Source of the DNA: Nitrospira sp.
GTDB lineage: Bacteria; Nitrospirota; Nitrospiria; Nitrospirales; Nitrospiraceae
Reading direction: 5' to 3'
DNA length: 64,000 bases
NCBI GenBank assembly: GCA_022226935.1
Contig: CP092081.1
Location: 3,844,770 to 3,908,769, forward strand
Shown here: one piece after another, positions 34,203 to 42,734 of the stretch
Layout: each line of letters begins with the position of its first letter
How positions within the stretch are numbered: the stretch's first letter is position 1
Notes under the pieces: generated by a model
The model's database searches: none
The model's input: only the letters and a program-made list of their open reading frames with translations
Told to the model about the DNA's origin: nothing
Made by a program: the position numbers and the translations under genes

Positions 34203-35339
34203 ATGGATCAGGAAGCAGCGTCGGCGGGGAAGGGAATGAAACAACGCAGGCTTCATCGACCGCGAGTGGTCGTCGTCACCGACGCGTCAGCCGGAGTCGG
34301 TCGGGCGACAGTGCGAGAATTTGCCAGGGAAGGGGCCTGGATTGGGTTAGTCGCGAGGAGCCGCGATGGCCTCGAAGGAGCTCGCAAGGAAGTCGAGGCG
34401 GCGGGAGGCCGGGCATTGGTGCTGCCGACGGATGTGGCGTATCCCGAGCAGGTCGAAGAGGCTGCGGCGACGGTGGAGCGTCGGTTCGGACCCATCGATG
34501 TGTGGGTGAACAATGCGATGACCTCGGTTCTTTCACCGGCCATGGAGATGACGGCCCAAGAATTTCAGCGGGTCACGGATGTCACTTACCTCGGGTATGT
34601 GTACGGAACATTGGCGGCCTTGCGCCGCATGGTGCCGAGAGATGCCGGCGTGATCGTGCAGGTGGGTTCTGCCTTGGCCTACCGGTCGATTCCGCTCCAG
34701 TCGGCTTATTGCGGGGCCAAACATGCGGTGCAAGGATTTGTCGAGTCTCTCAGGTCCGAACTGCTTCACGATGGAAGCCGCGTGCATATCACCACTGTGC
34801 AGTTGCCGGCCGTGAATACGCCTCAGTTCGGCTGGATCAAATCGCGCCTGCCCTGTCATCCGCAACCGGTCCCTCCGATTTATCAGCCGGAGGTCATTGC
34901 GCGGGCCATCGTGTGGGCCTCGCGCCATCGTCGCCGGGAAATGTGTGTAGGGCTGCCGACGGTGAAAGCCATCTTAGGGGATAAGTTCATTCCTGGGCTG
35001 TTGGATCATTATTTGGCATGGAAGGGATATAAGGCTCAGCAAACGACAGAGCCGGTCGCTCCTCATCGTCCCAACAATCTCTTTGAACCTCTTCCGGGTG
35101 ACTATGGCGCCCATGGCCGATTCGACGAGGGGGCTTATGACTTCAGCCTGCAATTCTGGGTCAATCAGCGGCGCCTGTGGTTGGGGGCCGCAGCTCTGGC
35201 TGCGGGCGGATATCTCGCAAGATTCGTCTCAGCCCGACGGAACGAAAAGCCTTCGGAGGGGGAGGCCGTTTCACCGGCCGCCGGAGCCAGTGGAAGCGTG
35301 CGTGCGTGCGCAGCACATCGAGCGGGAATCTATGCCTGA
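34203..35339 (+). CDS. Short-chain dehydrogenase/reductase with C-terminal extension
   Basis: 378 residues. The N-terminal Rossmann domain has 'TDASAGVGRATV' (TGxxxGxG-like, with Thr-Asp-Ala in place of Thr-Gly), 'NNAMTS' (NNAG-like), Ser156 in 'VQVGSALAYRS', and Tyr169 and Lys173 in 'SAYCGAKHAV', so the catalytic triad is intact. It probably uses NAD(P)H to reduce or oxidise a carbonyl or alcohol; the substrate is unknown. The extra 130 residues end in a weak membrane segment (LGAAALAAGGYLARF) and are typical of the subfamily with a hydrophobic tail. Its stop overlaps the start of the DUF6496 gene. Confidence 0.88.
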   Translation: MDQEAASAGKGMKQRRLHRPRVVVVTDASAGVGRATVREFAREGAWIGLVARSRDGLEGARKEVEAAGGRALVLPTDVAYPEQVEEAAATVERRFGPIDVWVNNAMTSVLSPAMEMTAQEFQRVTDVTYLGYVYGTLAALRRMVPRDAGVIVQVGSALAYRSIPLQSAYCGAKHAVQGFVESLRSELLHDGSRVHITTVQLPAVNTPQFGWIKSRLPCHPQPVPPIYQPEVIARAIVWASRHRRREMCVGLPTVKAILGDKFIPGLLDHYLAWKGYKAQQTTEPVAPHRPNNLFEPLPGDYGAHGRFDEGAYDFSLQFWVNQRRLWLGAAALAAGGYLARFVSARRNEKPSEGEAVSPAAGASGSVRACAAHRAGIYA

Positions 35340-35588
35340 GAAAAAGACGGGGCAACGGGCGCGGCACGCAAACCGAGAAGGGAAGGCTCTCACGACTCAA
35401 GCGGGGCATTCGTGAAAGAAGAAATGGAGCCCATGAAGCGCGGCAAACACCGTGTGCAATCTCGACAGCAGGCTGTTGCCATCGGCCTTTCGACGGCCGG
35501 GCGAGCCGGAGTGAAGGTGCCCTCAGCCGGATTCGAAATGGGCCAGAGCTTCTCGCCGGACGTCAGCGTCTCGTGCGAAGACCTCTAA
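35334..35588 (+). pseudogene. DUF6496 gene broken by a one-base frameshift
   Basis: The first 27 codons (MPEKKTGQRARHANREGKAL then 'TTQAGHS') match the start of the DUF6496 family, but the frame ends at a TGA at 35413-35415. In the next frame, from the GTG at 35412, the family continues with 'VKEEMEPMKRGKHRVQSRQQ' and 'AVAIGLSTAGRAGVKVPSAG'. One base is missing near 35407; restoring it would give 'AG.F.KEEME', the normal family joint. Either the gene has decayed, the sequence has an error, or a frameshift is used. A complete member is at 31146-31325. The start overlaps the SDR stop. Confidence 0.65.
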
Positions 35589-35609
35589 GAGCGGGAATGA
35601 CAAAATGCG

Positions 35610-35639
35610 CGGCACCTGCGAAAAAAGCCACCGGTGCCG
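35610..35639. terminator. Hairpin between convergent genes
   Basis: CGGCACC (35610-35616) pairs with GGTGCCG (35633-35639) across a 16-base loop, between the DUF6496 gene (plus) and the SGNH hydrolase gene (minus). There is no T tract, so termination is only possible. Confidence 0.3.
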
Positions 35640-35651
35640 TGAGACGTGACA

Positions 35652-36737
35652 TCATGGTCGGGGAGGCGCGGAGGGAAGTTCTGCTCGCAGGTGTTTCGCC
35701 AGCGCCTGGGCTGCCAGTTCGTGCCCCCGTTCGTTCCAGTGACTACCATCCGCGGCAAATACATCTTCGCCACGGGCGTCCGCGTCTTGAACCAACTGTG
35801 CCACATCGCCCCAATAGGCGATCGCATGGTGCGCAGAAATGTCACGAAACGCCTGGCTGTAGGGTTCGGCTTCTAGGCAATTGAACGCCATAATCGGCCG
35901 GGTCCCGGCCCGTGCCCGTACTCGACCCATCAGGTCGTCCGTGACAGCGACCGCCCGGGCAAATCCGGCATGTCGCAGGCCTTCTGCTTCGATATCCACC
36001 TCAACCGTATCCCGGGTATTGGCGGCTCGTAGACGATCCAACCTCATCACGACGAAATAGAGAAATCGGCTATGTCGGTTGATCCAGTCTCTTATCTGCA
36101 GCGATGATTCCTTCGGAGAGAGGAGCTGGATTTTGCCGTTGCGCCAGTATGGCCGAACCCAGCCATTGTTATTGATGCGGCTGAGGCGCTCGAGTTCATT
36201 GTCGTTATTGATAAAGTCATTCACACAGTATTGCCACAGAATGACATCGGGGCGCACGAGATCGAGGTACCGGTCGAACACGAGATATTCTTGCAACGTG
36301 CCATAGCCTCCGGCCCCGTAGGCGAAGACTTCGACATCGAGAAATTTGGACAACAGCGCGTGATAGGTCCGGTCGTCTGAGACGGCGGTGGCATGAGTAA
36401 ATGAATCGCCGATGACCAACATTTTGAGGCGGCGTGACGTGACATCCCCGAAACTGCGAAACCCATATTGTGTTTGAGACCGGCGGACTGGGTATAGTGT
36501 GCCGTTCTTGGTCTTTTCCACCAACGCTTCGTGATAATGTTCGGTGGCCTTCCAGCCCAGCTCTGGATCAAGGGTAATGGGGCCGATTCGCCCGCCTGCG
36601 TTACTTTCAAAGAATGGAATGCCGTCTCGAATGAGGTGAACGGAACGAATAATCACCTCACCCAAACCCAGGAGCAAGCCGATGAGTATGAGGATCACTG
36701 CGCCTGACGCAGCGATCATGGCGAATTTTTTGCCCAA
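35652..36737 (-). CDS. Membrane-anchored SGNH/GDSL-type hydrolase
   Basis: 361 residues with an N-terminal membrane segment (IAASGAVILILIGLLLGLGE) and an extracytoplasmic SGNH hydrolase domain. Block I is 'LVIGDSFTHAT' with Ser112; the Gly block is 'AYGAGGYGTLQEY'; the Asn block is 'QYCVNDFINN'; block V is 'DGSHWNERGHE' with the Asp-His pair. SGNH enzymes cleave esters such as acetyl groups on polysaccharides or lipids. Several membrane-anchored relatives occur beside surface-glycan genes, and glycan genes follow at 37.7-40.5 kb. It is transcribed opposite to them. Confidence 0.85.
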   Translation of the reverse strand: MGKKFAMIAASGAVILILIGLLLGLGEVIIRSVHLIRDGIPFFESNAGGRIGPITLDPELGWKATEHYHEALVEKTKNGTLYPVRRSQTQYGFRSFGDVTSRRLKMLVIGDSFTHATAVSDDRTYHALLSKFLDVEVFAYGAGGYGTLQEYLVFDRYLDLVRPDVILWQYCVNDFINNDNELERLSRINNNGWVRPYWRNGKIQLLSPKESSLQIRDWINRHSRFLYFVVMRLDRLRAANTRDTVEVDIEAEGLRHAGFARAVAVTDDLMGRVRARAGTRPIMAFNCLEAEPYSQAFRDISAHHAIAYWGDVAQLVQDADARGEDVFAADGSHWNERGHELAAQALAKHLRAELPSAPPRP

Positions 36738-37195
36738 GATCTTCCTATCGCACTCTGTGAGAGATGCGCGATCTCAAGCCGGATCCCGTTTCCACGGATT
36801 GCCTGACGCAGACATCATTCCGGCAGCCGGGGAACGTCTCATGTTCCGGGAATAAATACTATCAGGTATTCCCTGATAGACCATGAAATCACCCATGATC
36901 TCCTCGGTGGCGGCTGGCAAGATCCCGGCTTTCCTCTCCATCAGTTGGCGAATTGGCGGCGAACTTGATCACCCGAGCCTATGGGAGGATGTCGCACATT
37001 CGGTCATGTGGGAGGGCGTCTGTACTTTAGGGTTGAGGCCGAAGCGCTATCTGTGCATGATGGAGACGCGTGCTCGCAGTACTTCCGCCGGTTCCTTGTA
37101 GCACCAATTTCCTCACACATCCTCACAACGGTATGCCCGACGTGGATGTCACACCGCATGTCGTACAGGCATGGGCATGAAAGGAGCGAGACCTC
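36738..37195. other. Divergent intergenic region between hydrolase and lipoprotein
   Basis: No gene is supported. A small perfect hairpin lies at 36859-36879. The right end carries AAGGAG for the lipoprotein gene. This region should hold the promoters of both neighbours, but I see no convincing -35/-10 pair. Confidence 0.4.
36859..36879. promoter_or_regulatory. Perfect 8-bp inverted repeat, possible operator
   Basis: CTATCAGG and CCTGATAG are separated by five bases (TATTC). It lies about 120 bases upstream of the hydrolase start on the minus strand, in a divergent intergenic region. There is no T tract, so it looks more like a protein-binding palindrome than a terminator. Confidence 0.35.
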
Positions 37196-37561
37196 ATGAT
37201 GAATCAGCGCTGGAACAGCTGGTATTTGCGCGGTTGGATGGTCGTGATTCTGGCGGCAGGAGCGTTCACGGCGGGGTGTATGCATCATCCGGGCGGCATC
37301 GCGCCCTCGACCAAGCCGCTCGCTCCGGGTGGATATATCGAACTGGGCAAGGTGCGCGGGCAGGATTGTGTGTACCATCTCTTCGGGTTGATACCCGTGA
37401 CCGGCGGGAATGAGATGCGCAATGCCGTCGAGGATGCGTTGCGCACGAAACCCCTTGCCGACGCGATGGTCGAAGTCACGGTGGATGGCTATTTTCAATA
37501 CTTCATTCTTTTTTCTCGGGCCTGTACCCAAGTCTACGGCACGGCGGTGGAAACAAAATAA
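37196..37561 (+). CDS. Small envelope lipoprotein, paralogue of 4647-5015
   Basis: 121 residues with AAGGAG upstream of the ATG. A lipoprotein leader ends in 'GAFTAGC'. The domain has 'ELGKVRGQDCVYHLFGLIPV', 'AMVEVTVDGYFQYFI' and 'ACTQVYGTAVETK'. The order of motifs and the two Cys positions match the lipoprotein at 4647-5015, although overall identity is modest. The two are paralogues 32 kb apart, one left of the island and one in the core region. The role is unknown; the size and fold resemble TRL-like lipoproteins. It is followed by the ABC ATPase gene 126 bases later. Confidence 0.68.
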   Translation: MMNQRWNSWYLRGWMVVILAAGAFTAGCMHHPGGIAPSTKPLAPGGYIELGKVRGQDCVYHLFGLIPVTGGNEMRNAVEDALRTKPLADAMVEVTVDGYFQYFILFSRACTQVYGTAVETK

Positions 37562-37686
37562 CCATTGCCTTGCGCACGCCGCGCTCAATCCCTCCGCCAT
37601 CTGCTAGGGAAAGTCCGAGGTGATCTGAGACACAATGTGTGACACATCAGTGGAGCGAATAATCTTCCTCCACTGCATGCGGGTTT

Positions 37687-38979
37687 ATGGCCAACGTTGC
37701 TATCTCAGTCGATCATCTGACCAAACGCTATTCTCTCGGCCTGCAGGCGCGTCACGATACGATTCGCGATCGCGTCGCGGCGGCGATGTCCTGGTGGAAG
37801 CCGAGTCGTTCGGAGGACGCCGGGAAGAGGAGGGAGTTTTCTGCCTTGACGGATGTCTCCTTTGACGTGAAACCGGGGGAAGTGTTCGGCATTATCGGCC
37901 ATAACGGGGCCGGAAAAAGCACCCTCCTCAAAATCCTATCGAGAATCACGGCGCCGACATCGGGAAGCGCCGATATCTATGGCCGAGTCGGTTCTCTCCT
38001 TGAGGTCGGTACGGGGTTTCATCCCGAGCTGACGGGGCGCGAGAATATTTTTCTGAATGGGTCCATTCTTGGCATGCGCCGGGCTGAGATCGCTGCCAAA
38101 CTGGACGAGATCATTGCGTTTGCGGGCGTCGAGGAATTCATCGACACGCCCGTGAAACGCTATTCGAGCGGAATGTATGTGCGCTTGGCTTTTTCCGTGG
38201 CCGCCCATTTTGAGCCCGACATCCTCATCGTGGATGAAGTGCTGGCGGTAGGCGATGCCGGTTTTCAGCAGAAATGTTTGGGGAAGATGCGGCAGGCGAG
38301 TCAGGGCGGTCGGACGGTCCTGGTGGTCAGTCACAATTTGCCGATCATCGAGAACCTTTGCCAGCGCGCGCTGTTCCTATCACAGGGACGTGTGGCTTTA
38401 ACAGGTACGGCTCGGGATGTCGTGCAGGCTTATGCAGGCATGACCGCCGATTTGGCGAACAGTGCGTTGGATGCGCGCACCGACAGGCAAGGGACAGGAC
38501 AGGTCGTTGCGACGGCCATCGAGGTGCTCGATCAGCATCGGCATGCCGCCTCGTCGGCCATCTGCGGGCGAGAGACGATCGTGCGATGGCACTATCGGTG
38601 CCGGCCTGACACCATCATTCGGCGATGCCGCGTGGAACTCTCGTTACACGCTCGAATCGGCGATCCCTATGAGACGGCGTATTTTCTCATGTCCACCGAT
38701 CTCGTGAGCCCGTTGCCGCTCGACTTGTCCGGAGAAGGCTACCTTGATTTCCGGGTTCCGGAATGGCCCCTCTCCGGCGGGCAGTATTATGTGATGTCCT
38801 ACGTCGAAAGCGACAAAGAGGTGCAAGATTGGGTGCATAACGCCAGCCTGGTATCGGTCGTCGATGGAGACTTTTACGGGACAGGCAAGAGTTATCCTCC
38901 CAATTGGAGAGGCAAGTCTGTGTTGATCAAGTATGATTGGACGCAAACGGCTCGGGAGGCGGCGCAGTCCTTTTTGTAA
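37687..38979 (+). CDS. Wzt-like ABC ATPase for polysaccharide export
   Basis: 430 residues. The N-terminal ABC domain shows Walker A 'GHNGAGKST' (71-79), signature 'YSSGMYVRLAFS' and Walker B 'ILIVDEVLAVGD'. A C-terminal beta-sandwich of about 170 residues (from 'VVATAIEVLDQHRHAASS') corresponds to the Wzt carbohydrate-binding domain, which recognises the capped end of an O-antigen or similar glycan. Such ATPases pair with an ABC-2 permease (Wzm), but none is in the window. A GT4 glycosyltransferase follows on the same strand. It most likely energises export of a lipid-linked polysaccharide. Confidence 0.9.
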   Translation: MANVAISVDHLTKRYSLGLQARHDTIRDRVAAAMSWWKPSRSEDAGKRREFSALTDVSFDVKPGEVFGIIGHNGAGKSTLLKILSRITAPTSGSADIYGRVGSLLEVGTGFHPELTGRENIFLNGSILGMRRAEIAAKLDEIIAFAGVEEFIDTPVKRYSSGMYVRLAFSVAAHFEPDILIVDEVLAVGDAGFQQKCLGKMRQASQGGRTVLVVSHNLPIIENLCQRALFLSQGRVALTGTARDVVQAYAGMTADLANSALDARTDRQGTGQVVATAIEVLDQHRHAASSAICGRETIVRWHYRCRPDTIIRRCRVELSLHARIGDPYETAYFLMSTDLVSPLPLDLSGEGYLDFRVPEWPLSGGQYYVMSYVESDKEVQDWVHNASLVSVVDGDFYGTGKSYPPNWRGKSVLIKYDWTQTAREAAQSFL

Positions 38980-39120
38980 GCGGCGGTTACGTCGGACGTG
39001 CAATGAAGCGTTTCCTCGGGGTATGCCTAGTGGAGGGTGGTGAATGGATCAGGCATGATCGGGACTCATCTCAAACATGTTCCCTGGCGGCAGGGTGGAT
39101 GATGAAGAGGGAACCCGATC

Positions 39121-40482
39121 ATGTCCAGAAGCACCACTTCCCTTGAAGTAGACGGTCAGGAACAGGACGACGTCAGTCGTCGCCGCCGCGCTCGCATTCG
39201 ACCCCCCAAAGTCGTTCATCTCAGCACCTACGACGTCGCCGGCGGCGCCGCGCGGGCGGCTTATCGGCTGCATGACGGGTTGCGAAAAGCAGGTGTCGAC
39301 TCTTCCATGTTTGTCCGCGAGGCACGGACCTCAGATGATTCCGTGGTCAGGTTCGAACCGACCACCACCTTCTGTAAAAGAGCCGAGCGCCGCATCCGGC
39401 GTGAACACATCGAACGAAAACTCCGTCCGGCCATCCCGCCCGATAGTCATAAAGTGGAGCCATTCCGAACCGATCGCTCGGAATATGGTCCGGATATACT
39501 CTCGAAACTTCCGCCCTATGACATTCTGAACCTGCATTGGATCGCGGATTTTGTGGATTACCCCTCTTTCTTTGGCGCCTTCTCGAAGCACACGCGCATC
39601 GTGTGGACGCTCCATGACATGAATGCGTTTACGGGCGGGTGCCATTACGATCTGGGGTGCGGCCGCTATCTCCATCAATGCGGGGACTGCCCTCAGCTGG
39701 CTGCCGCAGGACCGAATGATCTCTCGCATGAAATCTGGATGCGCAAGAAATCGCTCTTTGACCAACTGTCCGAGGAGCAGATTCACTTTGCGACGCCGAG
39801 CACGTGGCTTGCCGAGGAGGTCCAACGCAGCCCGATTCTCGGCCGTTTTCCCGTGTCGGTGATCCCCTATGGGCTCGACCTCACGGAGTTTTCGCCTCGC
39901 GACGTCGGAAGTGCCAGAGAGGTGTTCGGAATTCCCCCCAAAGCCAAGGTGATCCTCTTCGTGGCCGATGGGCTCCCGCTGTTCCGGAAGGGGTTTGAAG
40001 TCCTGGTGCGGGCGTTGGAGCATATCCGCAGTTGGATCCCCGACCTTCATCTCGTCACGGTGGGCCATCATCACCCTGACTTGGGGCATCATATTCCTCA
40101 TTCGTACCTCGGACACATCAACAGCGATCGGTTGCTCTCCAACATTTACAGCGCAGCGGATCTGTTGGTCATTCCTTCCTTACAGGACAACCTGCCGAAC
40201 ACGGTCCTCGAATCGATGGCCTGTGGAACGCCCGCGGTGGGTTTTGAGGTGGGAGGGATACCCGACATGATTCAGCACCGTCAGACCGGGTTGCTGGTCC
40301 CGTCGGGCGAGGCCGGGGCATTGGGTGCGGCCATATTGGAACTATTGCAGAATCCTGAACGCCGACGGGCGCTGGGGGCAAATTCTCGCCGATATGCTCT
40401 TAGACATTTTTCTCTCGAGGAACAGGCGGAGCGGTACTGCCAACTGTATACGGAGATCCTGAGCGAACGCGTCACTCGTTGA
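39121..40482 (+). CDS. Family 4 glycosyltransferase
   Basis: 453 residues of GT-B type. The N-terminal half has 'HLSTYDVAGGAARAAYRLHD' and 'WTLHDMNAFTGGCHYDLGCG', a Cys-containing motif typical of GT4 enzymes that extend surface glycans. The C-terminal nucleotide-sugar domain has 'FVADGLPLFRKGFEVLV', 'YSAADLLVIPSLQDNLPNTV' and 'ESMACGTPAVGFEVGGIPDM', which include the E-x7-E-like donor site. It transfers a sugar with retention of configuration to an unknown acceptor. It probably acts with the Wzt-like ATPase upstream. The first 20 residues are charged and may be a late start; an alternative could begin near 39190. Confidence 0.9.
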   Translation: MSRSTTSLEVDGQEQDDVSRRRRARIRPPKVVHLSTYDVAGGAARAAYRLHDGLRKAGVDSSMFVREARTSDDSVVRFEPTTTFCKRAERRIRREHIERKLRPAIPPDSHKVEPFRTDRSEYGPDILSKLPPYDILNLHWIADFVDYPSFFGAFSKHTRIVWTLHDMNAFTGGCHYDLGCGRYLHQCGDCPQLAAAGPNDLSHEIWMRKKSLFDQLSEEQIHFATPSTWLAEEVQRSPILGRFPVSVIPYGLDLTEFSPRDVGSAREVFGIPPKAKVILFVADGLPLFRKGFEVLVRALEHIRSWIPDLHLVTVGHHHPDLGHHIPHSYLGHINSDRLLSNIYSAADLLVIPSLQDNLPNTVLESMACGTPAVGFEVGGIPDMIQHRQTGLLVPSGEAGALGAAILELLQNPERRRALGANSRRYALRHFSLEEQAERYCQLYTEILSERVTR

Positions 40483-40524
40483 TGTCGGCTGCTGCGATCG
40501 GCAGGGTCTGCCGTGGAGGTGCGT

Positions 40525-40704
40525 ATGTTTTTGAAATGGGCGGCAATATTTTTCGTTATCGCGATGGTGGCGGCGGCATTTGGATTTACAGGGATTGCGG
40601 AAGGTGCTTCCGATGTGGCGGAGATACTCTTTTATATATTCCTGGCGATCTTCTTCACATTCGTCATATCGGGGGTGGTCGTCGCGCGTAAATTGACGGC
40701 CTGA
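40525..40704 (+). CDS. DUF1328 small membrane protein
   Basis: 59 residues from the ATG at 40525, behind GGAGG at five bases. The sequence 'FLKWAAIFFVIAMVAAAFGF' followed by 'TGIAEGASDVAEILFYIFLA' has the two membrane segments and the 'GFTGIA.GA' joint of DUF1328 (YtjA family). The function is unknown in all species; some members respond to envelope or osmotic stress. It follows the GT4 gene by about 40 bases on the same strand. Confidence 0.8.
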   Translation: MFLKWAAIFFVIAMVAAAFGFTGIAEGASDVAEILFYIFLAIFFTFVISGVVVARKLTA

Positions 40705-41044
40705 GGCTTTCCGCAGGGTGATGAACCTCCCCGATTAGAGAATGAGTTGCCCCGGTGCGGGCCCTCTAGTCTCCCTGTGCGGTGGGGCGGGTTGGATTCT
40801 GCGCCGGCGGCAGGTCTCTCCTGAACTTCTATGTCCATCTCGGCAAGCGTCGACCCGGGGAGCCATGGTGCATTTGCACCGCGGTGGTGTGATTCCACCA
40901 CTCAAGAGAGATTTCCGCGCGATGTATCTGAGACGTCGATCGCTAACCTATTGAATCGGGAGTGTCCATTGCGATCGGTTGAGGGTCTTGTCCTTGCATT
41001 CCCAGACAGAGGGAACCGATGCGTCTGGCGAAGGGAGGGACACC
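40705..41044. other. Intergenic stretch before response regulator
   Basis: No gene is supported. A short frame upstream of the regulator start is open but lacks a ribosome site. The GGAGG site for the response regulator lies just before 41045. No repeat or clear hairpin was seen. Confidence 0.4.
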
Positions 41045-41485
41045 ATGGGAGTGGCATGGCCGTTCGGACGAAGTACGGGCGACAAGGTCAGCCTGGGCCG
41101 GGTGTTGGTGGTGGATGACGAAGAGTCGATCCGCAGCCTGCTTCGCATGATGCTGACACAGGCCGGGTATGATGTGGAGGAAGCGGACGACGGCGGTAAA
41201 GCGGTTGAAGTGTTGAACAGCGGCGACAACCCCCTGATGCTGGATGCGATTATCTGCGACATCCGGATGCCGCGCATCAATGGCGTGGAAGCCATTGCCT
41301 ATTTCCGCGCCCAATATCCTTCTCTCCCCGTCATCGTGTTGACCGGCTATCATGATGAGTCATTGGCCTCCTCCTTGCGCCGGCAGGGCATTGTGGAATT
41401 CCTGGAGAAACCGGCGGAACGGGAGCAGATCCTGGCCTCCGTGGCACAAGCCATCGCCGGACGCCGTATCAGCTTTTATCCGTGA
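41045..41485 (+). CDS. Single-domain response regulator
   Basis: 147 residues from the ATG at 41045, behind GGAGG. After a 17-residue leader the receiver domain has the acidic pair in 'VLVVDDEESIRS', the phospho-acceptor Asp72 in 'IICDIRMPRING', Thr in 'VLTGYHD' and Lys in 'FLEKPAER'. There is no output domain, so it works through protein contacts as a CheY- or Spo0F-type relay. No histidine kinase gene is adjacent; the nearest is at 59.9 kb and has its own regulator. Confidence 0.9.
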   Translation: MGVAWPFGRSTGDKVSLGRVLVVDDEESIRSLLRMMLTQAGYDVEEADDGGKAVEVLNSGDNPLMLDAIICDIRMPRINGVEAIAYFRAQYPSLPVIVLTGYHDESLASSLRRQGIVEFLEKPAEREQILASVAQAIAGRRISFYP

Positions 41486-41579
41486 TGCGAGGGCATTGCT
41501 TCCTGTTTGATTTTCGTGAGTCGGCTTCTTAGAATCCTCCGGAACGACAGCTCTCGCTTGTTCAGGAGGATCAGCCGTT

Positions 41580-42263
41580 ATGTATGATGTCATCGCTCGA
41601 ATGATGTTCCATGCGCCGCTCCGTCATCTGGCGGCCGCGGGGTTGGTGGGAGTTCTTCTCACAGCTCTTCTGCCGGCCTCGCTCAACGCTGCACGCAGCG
41701 GCACCAGTCCCGGTGGAGGCAAAACGGAGGTCTTGCCGGTTCAAAAAGCCGCTCCTTCGGTTGTGATCATTGATGCGCCGGGAAGTGAAGCGGACCTGCG
41801 TCGGCAGTTACGCAGCAAGAACGGAGTGGCGGAACTGGGCGCGTCGACCTCGAAGACGATGTTTTCGCAAGCCCCGACGGGCACATTCGGCTTTATTCTA
41901 CCCAAATTCCTGGGGCTGGCCCTAGTCACGCAGAGTCCGGATCTCGCGCTGGAGCGGGTGTCTCCTTCAACCAGCGCCTATGAGGTTCATAAGCTGGCTG
42001 ATGGAAGCGGCTTGCTGGTCGGGTTTATGGGCAAGGATGTGCTCACTCAGGTGGCGCCTAGTCAGCGGCCGAAGAGCGTTCGTATTGCACTCCATTCGAA
42101 TCCATCGGAGAAAGCTCCGCACATTGTGGCGGTGCCATTGGTGAAACTTGCGGCCGACATGATGCCCCTCCGGACCGATCCGAAAAACCCTGACAGTCCG
42201 GTTGTGTTTGAAATGGATCTGCAGAGCTCGTCCACCCGTGCGTCGACACATGGCGGGCAATAG
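41580..42263 (+). CDS. Hypothetical exported protein
   Basis: 227 residues. A signal peptide or anchor (LAAAGLVGVLLTALLPASLN) is followed by a soluble domain with 'APSVVIIDAPGSEADLRRQL', 'GTFGFILPKFLGLALV', 'YEVHKLADGSGLLVGFMG' and 'VRIALHSNPSEKAPHIVAVP'. The domain looks mixed alpha/beta. I do not recognise a family. AGGAGG lies about ten bases upstream. A perfect hairpin follows the stop (42281-42309). It converges on the DUF4399-like gene on the other strand. Confidence 0.6.
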   Translation: MYDVIARMMFHAPLRHLAAAGLVGVLLTALLPASLNAARSGTSPGGGKTEVLPVQKAAPSVVIIDAPGSEADLRRQLRSKNGVAELGASTSKTMFSQAPTGTFGFILPKFLGLALVTQSPDLALERVSPSTSAYEVHKLADGSGLLVGFMGKDVLTQVAPSQRPKSVRIALHSNPSEKAPHIVAVPLVKLAADMMPLRTDPKNPDSPVVFEMDLQSSSTRASTHGGQ

Positions 42264-42280
42264 GCGCTGAACACTGGTGA

Positions 42281-42309
42281 GGAAGGCGGCGGACGGTGGG
42301 CCGCCTTCC
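42281..42309. terminator. Strong 10-bp hairpin between convergent genes
   Basis: GGAAGGCGGC (42281-42290) and GCCGCCTTCC (42300-42309) form a perfect stem with a nine-base loop. It lies 18 bases after one stop and 63 bases before the stop of the opposing gene. There is no T tract on either side. It probably terminates or protects both transcripts. Confidence 0.55.
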
Positions 42310-42372
42310 GGTCGTGCGATCCTGGATACCGTGCCGTGTCAGGCGAACCTCGCCACCCCCGAAGCCTCCCTC

Positions 42373-42711
42373 CTACTCCCTGACCTTCACCGTTACACTG
42401 TCAGTCGCCGTTCCTGCATCTTTGTGGTCATGATCGGCGATTTTGACCGTAATGGTATGCTCGCCTTTGGGCATCTGGGTGAATGTGCCCTTGAATCCCT
42501 TCTGGTAAGCGCCATCAAGGTAGACGTGAGCGTGATTTCCCGCCGGGGCATTCAAAATTTCATAGTGGATTTCGAAGGTCTCCGGCACGGTGTCGCCGTT
42601 GCGCGGAGAAAGGATGTTGATGGTGGTCGAATTTTCAGCGGCGCACCAGGAGCTCATGGCCAATGTTGCGCCAAGGGCCACAGTGCAGGCGGATAGAATC
42701 AGACGTGTCAT
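42373..42711 (-). CDS. Exported DUF4399-like protein
   Basis: 112 residues from the ATG at 42711, behind GGGAGG. A signal peptide (LILSACTVALGATLAMSSWC) precedes a small beta domain with 'INILSPRNGDTVPETFEIHY', 'GNHAHVYLDGAYQKGFKGTF' and 'MPKGEHTITVKIADHDHKD'. Several His residues lie where metal could bind. The order (a 'SP..G..V' strand, 'H.H...DG', 'G.HT..V....H') resembles DUF4399 or related periplasmic domains, but the match is not strict. It is 23 bases behind the MOSC gene on the same strand, so the two are probably co-transcribed. Confidence 0.6.
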   Translation of the reverse strand: MTRLILSACTVALGATLAMSSWCAAENSTTINILSPRNGDTVPETFEIHYEILNAPAGNHAHVYLDGAYQKGFKGTFTQMPKGEHTITVKIADHDHKDAGTATDSVTVKVRE

Positions 42712-42734
42712 AGGACCTCCCGAAAGCGTGATGA

